DNA of 19,734 nucleotides from JBDLSY01 sp041170585 (GTDB taxonomy: Bacteria > Pseudomonadota > Gammaproteobacteria > Burkholderiales > Burkholderiaceae_C). Made by a program: the position numbers and the translations under genes. This document shows, one piece after another, positions 15,092 through 19,734 of this stretch. The notes below the pieces were generated by a model. The model made no database searches. It was not told the DNA's origin and saw only the letters and a list, made by a program, of their open reading frames with translations. The stretch's first letter is position 1; every line of letters starts with the position of its first letter. The stretch is from NCBI GenBank assembly GCA_041170585.1, contig JBEDNN010000035.1, positions 1-19,734 on the forward strand, given 5' to 3'.

Positions 15092-16675
15092 TTACGTTAA
15101 GCGTGTAACACGCTCTACCTCTGCCAAACTGGTAATACCTTGATCAATTAAACGTTGTGCATCTTGACGCAATGTTGTTAGTCCTTGTGCTTGTGCCATA
15201 ATTCGCAACTCAGCTTCAGGTAAGCGTTGGTGAATAGCTTGAGCTAATTTTGCATCAACAGTCAGTAACTCGTAAATACCTAAACGCCCCGAATACCCCG
15301 TATTGTTGCAAGCAGCACAACCCAGTGCTTTATAAGTACGTATATTAATTCCATCAATATTAGGACTATCAATCGTTACTTTACACACTTCGCATAGCTT
15401 ACGTAATAAGCGTTGTGCCACTACACCAATTAAACTGGAAGACAACAAAAACGGCTCAACACCCATATCTGCTAGTCGTGTTACTGCACCGACTGCATCA
15501 TTGGTATGCAAAGTTGCTAATACTAAATGCCCAGTTAAGCTGGCTTGTACTGCAATATCCGCAGTTTCGACGTCACGAATTTCACCAATCATTACCACAT
15601 CGGGGTCTTGTCGCAAAATTGCCCGTAATGCAGTAGCAAAGCTCAAATCAATTTTACCATTGACTTGTGTTTGCCCAATACCTGCCAGTTCATATTCAAT
15701 TGGGTCTTCCACCGTTAAAATATTGGTAGTACTGGCATCTAAACGTTTAATCGCTGAATACAAAGTCGTTGTCTTTCCACTGCCTGTAGGCCCCGTTACT
15801 AAAACAATACCATAAGGCTGCTTAATCAATCGGTCAATCGCATCACGCGTATTGGCTGCCATACCCAACGCGGTTAAGTCTAGCCGTGCATCTGTTTTAT
15901 CTAATAAACGCAATACCGCCCGTTCATTGCTATTTGAACTGCTACCTACAGGCAGTGTAGAAACACGCACATCAACGGGTCTACCCGCTACTCTTAACGC
16001 CATACGGCCATCTTGTGGTAATCGTCGCTCTGCAATATCTAAATTGGCCATAATTTTGATACGGCTCACTAAAGCGGCATGTAAACTTCGTTTAGGTCTA
16101 GCAATATCACGTAAAGTACCATCTACTCGAAGACGGACAACAGTGTCTGTTTCAAAAGGTTCAATGTGAATATCACTAGCTCCTTCGCGTACTGCTTGAG
16201 TCAGCAAGGCGTTAATCAACCGAATAATCGGTGCATCAGCAGCACTGTCTAATAAATCTTGTATTTCTGGAATATCGTCCATTAAACGGTTTAAATCAGC
16301 TTCTTGCCCTGCCGCGTCGGCCACACTTTGCGCACTACCTTGTAAGGCAGTATGGCCATATTGGGCTTGTAAAGCTTCTGCAAACGCATCAATACTTAAA
16401 GTGTGTATATGTTCAGCACGGCACACACCATGACGCTGCATCACTTCATTCAAGGCGTGTTTTGAAGTGCTTAGGCTTTTAGTGATACATAAAAAAGCGG
16501 TTGTATTATCTTTGTTACTATCATTATTATTAATATTATTTTCAGTAGTATTTTCGGTATTATCTTCAGTACTATTTTTGTTATTATCTAAAGGTGGCGT
16601 ACTGTATTTATACCATGCAAAAATACTGTGTGTTTTTGCAAACGCATAAGGCAATAAAGGCTGAACAGTACTCAT
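15092..16675 (-). CDS. gspE: Type II secretion system ATPase GspE
   Basis: Cytoplasmic hexameric ATPase that drives pseudopilus assembly for export across the outer membrane. The 527-residue product has an N-terminal GspE_N region, GASDIHIEPFE (165-174), Walker A GPTGSGKT (295-302), Asp box LTVEDPIEYEL, Walker B region RQDPDVVMIGEIRD (356-368), His box TGHLVLATLHTNDA, and a four-Cys zinc motif (Cys428, Cys431, Cys453, Cys456). Residues about 31-59 are an Asn/Thr/Glu/Asp-rich low-complexity insertion near the N-terminus, unlike normal GspE. The start overlaps the gspD stop as ATGA. The rest of the T2SS, including gspF, is not adjacent, so the system is dispersed. PilB was considered, but the pairing with gspD favours GspE. 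Confidence 0.93.
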   Translation of the reverse strand: MSTVQPLLPYAFAKTHSIFAWYKYSTPPLDNNKNSTEDNTENTTENNINNNDSNKDNTTAFLCITKSLSTSKHALNEVMQRHGVCRAEHIHTLSIDAFAEALQAQYGHTALQGSAQSVADAAGQEADLNRLMDDIPEIQDLLDSAADAPIIRLINALLTQAVREGASDIHIEPFETDTVVRLRVDGTLRDIARPKRSLHAALVSRIKIMANLDIAERRLPQDGRMALRVAGRPVDVRVSTLPVGSSSNSNERAVLRLLDKTDARLDLTALGMAANTRDAIDRLIKQPYGIVLVTGPTGSGKTTTLYSAIKRLDASTTNILTVEDPIEYELAGIGQTQVNGKIDLSFATALRAILRQDPDVVMIGEIRDVETADIAVQASLTGHLVLATLHTNDAVGAVTRLADMGVEPFLLSSSLIGVVAQRLLRKLCEVCKVTIDSPNIDGINIRTYKALGCAACNNTGYSGRLGIYELLTVDAKLAQAIHQRLPEAELRIMAQAQGLTTLRQDAQRLIDQGITSLAEVERVTRLT

Positions 16676-18867
16676 GGTTTATTAGATGTTTCAGGCTTAG
16701 TTGCATTAAGTGTACGGGTGTTTGAAGTGGTTTTGAGTACGCTAGCTGGGCTTAGCAATAAACTAGGCTGCATCATTACTGATGTGTTGGGTGTCCAATT
16801 AGGCAATAAAGGCCCACCTGTTACGGGCAATAAACGGCTGTGTTGTGGTTGAGCCGCTTCTTGCAGTATTCTTAAACCCTCATAACGCTCTTTAGTGAGT
16901 AAATCACTACTTTTGGCATCACTAATAATCACAGGACGTAAAAAAATCATTAAATTAGTTTTAATGCGTTTACGGCTTTGTGATTTAAATAGGTGACCAA
17001 CCCACGGCAAATTACCCAATACAGGGACTTTATCAACGCCATCACTGTAGCTGTCTTCAATTAAACCACCAATAACCACCACTTGACCACTTTCTACTAA
17101 AACATTGGTTTCTAAAGAACGTTTACTGGTAATAATACCCGCCGCTAAGGTTTTATCTTTAACAGCACTAATTTCTTGATAAATAGCCAGTTTAACCGTA
17201 CCACTTTCGCTGACTTGTGGGCGTACCTTTAGCGTTAATCCCACATCTTTTCGCTCAATGGTTTGAAAAGGATTCGTAGTATTGCTACCACTACCGCTTT
17301 GTGAATAGCTTCCTGTAATGAAAGGAACATTTTGTCCAATAATTACTTTGGCTTCTTCATTGTCTAGTGTAGTAACATTTGGCGTTGATAAAATATTGGC
17401 TTGTGCTTCATTTTCTAAGGCTTGTGCTAAAAAACCTAAATTTAAAAATTTCTCACCCAATACTTTTGAAACACCATTTGTCACTCCCAAGACAAATCCT
17501 GCACCTGCTAAAGCATTGACATCTTTTGCAGCATCTTGAATATTGACACCATTGTTACTGGCTCCAAAACTAGTGCCGCTAAATGCAGCACTACCTGATG
17601 CTGCTTTAGACAAACCGTTTAACCATTGCACACCAAATTGTGCTGCTTTTTCACTACTCACTTCAACAATTAAACTTTCAATATACACTTGAGCGCGTCT
17701 GACATCTAGCTGTTCAATGATACCGCGTAAATTTTGATAGACTAATTCAGGGGCAGTAATAATCAAAGTGTTGGTGGTTGCATCTGCTTGTACAATACCG
17801 CGTTCAGCTGCAGGGCTATTTAAAGCAGATGTTGTAGTTGTATCAGCAGCTGCACTGGTTTCGCCGTTCATGACTGCGCGTAATGTAGCGGCTAACTTAG
17901 TCGCGTTTGCATTTTTTAAGTGAACAATATTAACGTTATTGTTACCATTTTTACTACTAGGTACATCTAATTTAGCAATGAGTTGCTTGGTTTGTTCTAA
18001 CGCTAGATAACTACCTGCTTTAACAATTAAACTATTACTACGAACTTCTGCCAATGCACTGGTACGCTGTATGATTTGACCTACATTATTAGTAGCACCT
18101 GTTGCATCTTGTAGGCGTTGTAACAAGCTAGCAATATCTACTGCACTGGCATGTTGTAGCGTAATAATTTCTGTCGGCGGTGCCAGTGGTTTGTCAATTT
18201 CATTTAATAATTTAGCGATGCGTTGTAAGTTTTCTGCGTAATCTGTGATCACTAAAGCATTGCTACCTTGCACTGCACTGGCGATATTGTTAGGTGCAAT
18301 TAAAGGCCGTACAATAGCCAATGCTGTCTGGGCACTTTCATGTTGTAATTTAAAAATTTGAGTTAATAATTCATCGCCACGTTTATTAACAGTAGAGCCA
18401 GAACTAACACTGCCGCCTTGTAGTTTACCGTCAGCTTCAGGAACTACTCGTAAAGTAGCCCCCATATCTATCGCACTGTAACCTGACAAACGCAATTGTG
18501 TCAGCATTTGTTGGTAAGCCTGTTCGCGTGTTATTGGTGTATCGCTTTGTACATTAAGCGTTCCTTTTATTCTAGGATCAATGACTGCTGTTTTACCCAC
18601 TAATTCAGCAATAGTACGCACGACTGCTTCTAACTCTGCATTTGCAAAACTTAAAGTAACTTTATTGTTCCTCGAGCGAGTAATAGAGGGATTATTATTG
18701 GCTGTCGGATCAACTTGTGCATAAATGGATGTGCTAAACAGGCAGCTACTACCAAGCAAGCTACTAATAATTAAAGTCATTACTTTCATATTCATAAAAG
18801 ATGATTCACACTGTTTAGAGTGAGGTGCATTCAAATTTCGTAAAGAAATAGTATTTAATCGGTTCAT
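16672..18867 (-). CDS. gspD: Type II secretion system secretin GspD
   Basis: Outer-membrane multimeric channel of type II secretion. From ATG 18867 the product is 731 residues, with a 24-residue polar extension before a signal peptide (about 25-50, ending IYA|Q). The in-frame ATGs at 18795 and 18789 would start directly at the signal peptide and are more likely. After it come the N0 domain (KVTLSFANAELEAVVRTIAELVGK, about 69-92), repeated N1-N3 domains, and the secretin domain with the conserved VPVLGNLPWVGHLFKS (614-629). The C-terminal ~75 residues are Ser/Thr/Pro-rich and could be the S-domain. A TACAAT -10-like box lies only 7 bp upstream of the ATG at 18867, which also argues for an internal start. 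It forms an ATGA overlap with gspE. PilQ is less likely because the domain pattern and partner fit GspD. Confidence 0.93.
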   Translation of the reverse strand: MNRLNTISLRNLNAPHSKQCESSFMNMKVMTLIISSLLGSSCLFSTSIYAQVDPTANNNPSITRSRNNKVTLSFANAELEAVVRTIAELVGKTAVIDPRIKGTLNVQSDTPITREQAYQQMLTQLRLSGYSAIDMGATLRVVPEADGKLQGGSVSSGSTVNKRGDELLTQIFKLQHESAQTALAIVRPLIAPNNIASAVQGSNALVITDYAENLQRIAKLLNEIDKPLAPPTEIITLQHASAVDIASLLQRLQDATGATNNVGQIIQRTSALAEVRSNSLIVKAGSYLALEQTKQLIAKLDVPSSKNGNNNVNIVHLKNANATKLAATLRAVMNGETSAAADTTTTSALNSPAAERGIVQADATTNTLIITAPELVYQNLRGIIEQLDVRRAQVYIESLIVEVSSEKAAQFGVQWLNGLSKAASGSAAFSGTSFGASNNGVNIQDAAKDVNALAGAGFVLGVTNGVSKVLGEKFLNLGFLAQALENEAQANILSTPNVTTLDNEEAKVIIGQNVPFITGSYSQSGSGSNTTNPFQTIERKDVGLTLKVRPQVSESGTVKLAIYQEISAVKDKTLAAGIITSKRSLETNVLVESGQVVVIGGLIEDSYSDGVDKVPVLGNLPWVGHLFKSQSRKRIKTNLMIFLRPVIISDAKSSDLLTKERYEGLRILQEAAQPQHSRLLPVTGGPLLPNWTPNTSVMMQPSLLLSPASVLKTTSNTRTLNATKPETSNKP

Positions 18868-18873
18868 TTAAAC

Positions 18874-18879
18874 ATTGTA
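18874..18879 (-). promoter_or_regulatory. Putative -10 element of gspD-gspE
   Basis: On the minus strand TACAAT ends 7 bp before the ATG at 18867. A 17-bp spacer would put the -35 at 18897-18902 (TTATTA, a poor match) inside the octamer array. Transcription would start at or just before the first ATG, so translation from the internal ATGs is more consistent. Inference. Confidence 0.35.
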
Positions 18880-18888
18880 GCAATAGAC

Positions 18889-18962
18889 TAATAAAATAAT
18901 AAAATAATAAAAAATAGTAAAATAGTAAAATAGTGAAATAGTGAAATAGTGAAATAGTGAAA
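18889..18962. repeat. Mosaic octamer array upstream of gspD
   Basis: Three blocks of related 8-bp units in sequence: three TAATAAAA (18889-18912), two ATAGTAAA (18914-18929) and four ATAGTGAA (18930-18961), then a partial unit. It starts 22 bp from the first gspD ATG. The ordering of variants implies stepwise duplication with mutation. The remaining spacer up to the tRNA at 19035 is AT-rich with no other visible feature. Confidence 0.85.
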
Positions 18963-19034
18963 TAAATTAATTTGCAGTTTATTAATAAATACAATTATAA
19001 TAGTGGATTAGTAGGTATTGTTTTTTTAAGCAAA

Positions 19035-19119
19035 GCCGAGATGGCGGAATTGGTAGACGCGCGGGACTCAAAATCCCGTTCCGAAAGGAGTGTGGGTTCG
19101 ATTCCCACTCTCGGCACCA
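19035..19119 (+). tRNA. tRNA-Leu(CAA)
   Basis: 85 bases including the encoded CCA (19117-19119). Acceptor arms GCCGAGA/TCTCGGC, anticodon stem CGGGA/TCCCG with loop CTCAAAA (anticodon CAA, U33 present), a long class II variable arm (TTCCGAAAGGAGT), and a TTCGATT loop. Discriminator base A. All consistent with a functional tRNA-Leu reading UUG. Confidence 0.97.
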
Positions 19120-19138
19120 CTGGTAAGCATAGTAAAAT

Positions 19139-19215
19139 GGGCGGTTAGTTCAGCTGGTTAGAATACTTGGTCGACATCCAAGGGGTCGCAGATTCGAATT
19201 CTGCACCGCCCACCA
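19139..19215 (+). tRNA. tRNA-Val(GAC)
   Basis: 77 bases including encoded CCA (19213-19215). Acceptor arms GGGCGGT/ACCGCCC, D stem GTTC/GAAT, anticodon stem CTTGG/CCAAG, loop TCGACAT (anticodon GAC), T stem GCAGA/TCTGC with loop TTCGAAT, discriminator A. Identity Val is supported by A35, C36 and A73. Position 33 is C instead of the near-universal U. The D arm and variable loop resemble tRNA-Asp. It is 19 bp after tRNA-Leu and probably on the same transcript. Confidence 0.9.
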
Positions 19216-19396
19216 GTTTTTAAAAATATTTGTAACGAAATAAACTAAACCTATTTACTTGACTAAAACTAAATATAGCTAAACATAAACAGTTTATATA
19301 CACCATACATGTATTAAAAATTAGCTAATCATTATTTTTTATTAAAATAATACAACTGGTAATGTCATATCAACTGATTTTTTAATGGAACATATT

Positions 19397-19618
19397 ATGT
19401 ATTTAGTTTGGTTAGGTGTCATACTCGTGTTGTGTAAATGGTTTGAGATTCTATTCTTTAAAGATTTAAGCTGGTGGTGGATAATAGCCCCGCTGATACT
19501 GGCGTTTATTTACTTTGAGGTATTAGAGCCAATGTTTGGTTGGGATAAAAAAAAGGTTTATGACAAAGCAGATGAATATAAGCGAAAACGCATTCAACAA
19601 CAATTAAAAAATCGGTAG
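19397..19618 (+). CDS. Small Trp-rich membrane protein (TIGR04438-like)
   Basis: A 73-residue product from ATG 19397 (MYLVWLGVILVLCKWFEI); four more codons are possible from ATG 19385. The start at 19397 is preferred because TGGAA lies 6 bases upstream and the family begins in this way. There are two hydrophobic segments (about 3-16 and 26-40) with the pattern KWFEI...LSWWWIIAPLILAFIYFEVLEP, and a basic charged C-terminus (DKKKVYDKADEYKRKR). This matches the small Trp-rich protein family seen mainly in betaproteobacteria. No function is known. It follows the tRNA-Val gene by 181 bp. Nothing is seen in 19619-19734. Confidence 0.75.
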   Translation: MYLVWLGVILVLCKWFEILFFKDLSWWWIIAPLILAFIYFEVLEPMFGWDKKKVYDKADEYKRKRIQQQLKNR

Positions 19619-19734
19619 TGGTACAAATACAACTTAAAGATAAATTAATTATTAGTTATTAATGAGTAAATTGATTACTGTTTATTATTAAATATAATCA
19701 TTCAGTATAAAGTATTGACATAAAAATCTGCCAT

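Noticed and set aside
13920..18867. Integrated mobile element carrying virB6 and gsp genes
   Set aside because: No integrase, transposase, attachment-site duplication or clear composition shift is visible, and gspD/gspE are normally chromosomal.
19139..19215. tRNA-Asp
   Set aside because: The body is Asp-like, but the 7-base loop places GAC, not GTC, at 34-36, and the discriminator is A rather than G.

Overview
This is a low-GC chromosomal window that looks like a free-living or host-associated beta- or gammaproteobacterium. The evidence is the set of genes: TyrRS and AlaRS of proteobacterial type, a PagP-like lipid A palmitoyltransferase, type II secretion gspD-gspE, DUF218/YdcF, a small Trp-rich protein, and tRNAs with encoded CCA. 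The genus cannot be fixed from the sequence. No insertion sequence, integrase or CRISPR array is visible, and no gene-free stretch exceeds 300 bases.

Layout. 1-1433: an AT-rich spacer, then tyrS (-). 1434-3446: a divergent region leading to two + strand genes. The first is a secreted permuted NlpC/P60-like protein (1620-2135) preceded by a (CAAT)7 tract. The second is a membrane-anchored helical protein (2205-3446). A good intrinsic terminator lies between them. 3474-6990 (-): pagP, a small lipoprotein gene coupled to alaS, and alaS itself. 7208-8194 (+): a GT-A-like glycosyltransferase whose N-terminus carries a 9-bp coding repeat. 8191-11941 (-): msrA, rpe, a DUF218 membrane protein, fmt and def; the last three are packed as def-fmt-DUF218. 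12121-13858 (-): trxA, a BLUF photoreceptor and folE. 13920-14858 (-): a lone VirB6/TrbL-like membrane protein. 15092-18867 (-): gspE and gspD, overlapping by ATGA. 19035-19618 (+): tRNA-Leu(CAA), tRNA-Val(GAC) and a small Trp-rich membrane protein.

The most interesting element is the (CAAT)7 tract at 1582-1609. It follows an ATG at 1576 and lies just before the hydrophobic core of a signal peptide. With 7 units the ATG reads into a TGA at 1621. With 8 or 5 units it would be in frame and would give a complete signal peptide followed by the NlpC/P60-like domain. This is the classic architecture of translational phase variation, and the copy in this window is in the OFF register.

Tandem repeats are unusually frequent here: units of 4, 8, 9, 11, 12 and 19 bp, most in intergenic spacers and most sharing a TAAATAA-like core. 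Those upstream of the virB6-like gene and gspD could affect expression through promoter spacing, but that is inference. Many of the genes share an envelope theme (PagP, glycosyltransferase, secretin, lipoprotein, NlpC/P60-like protein).
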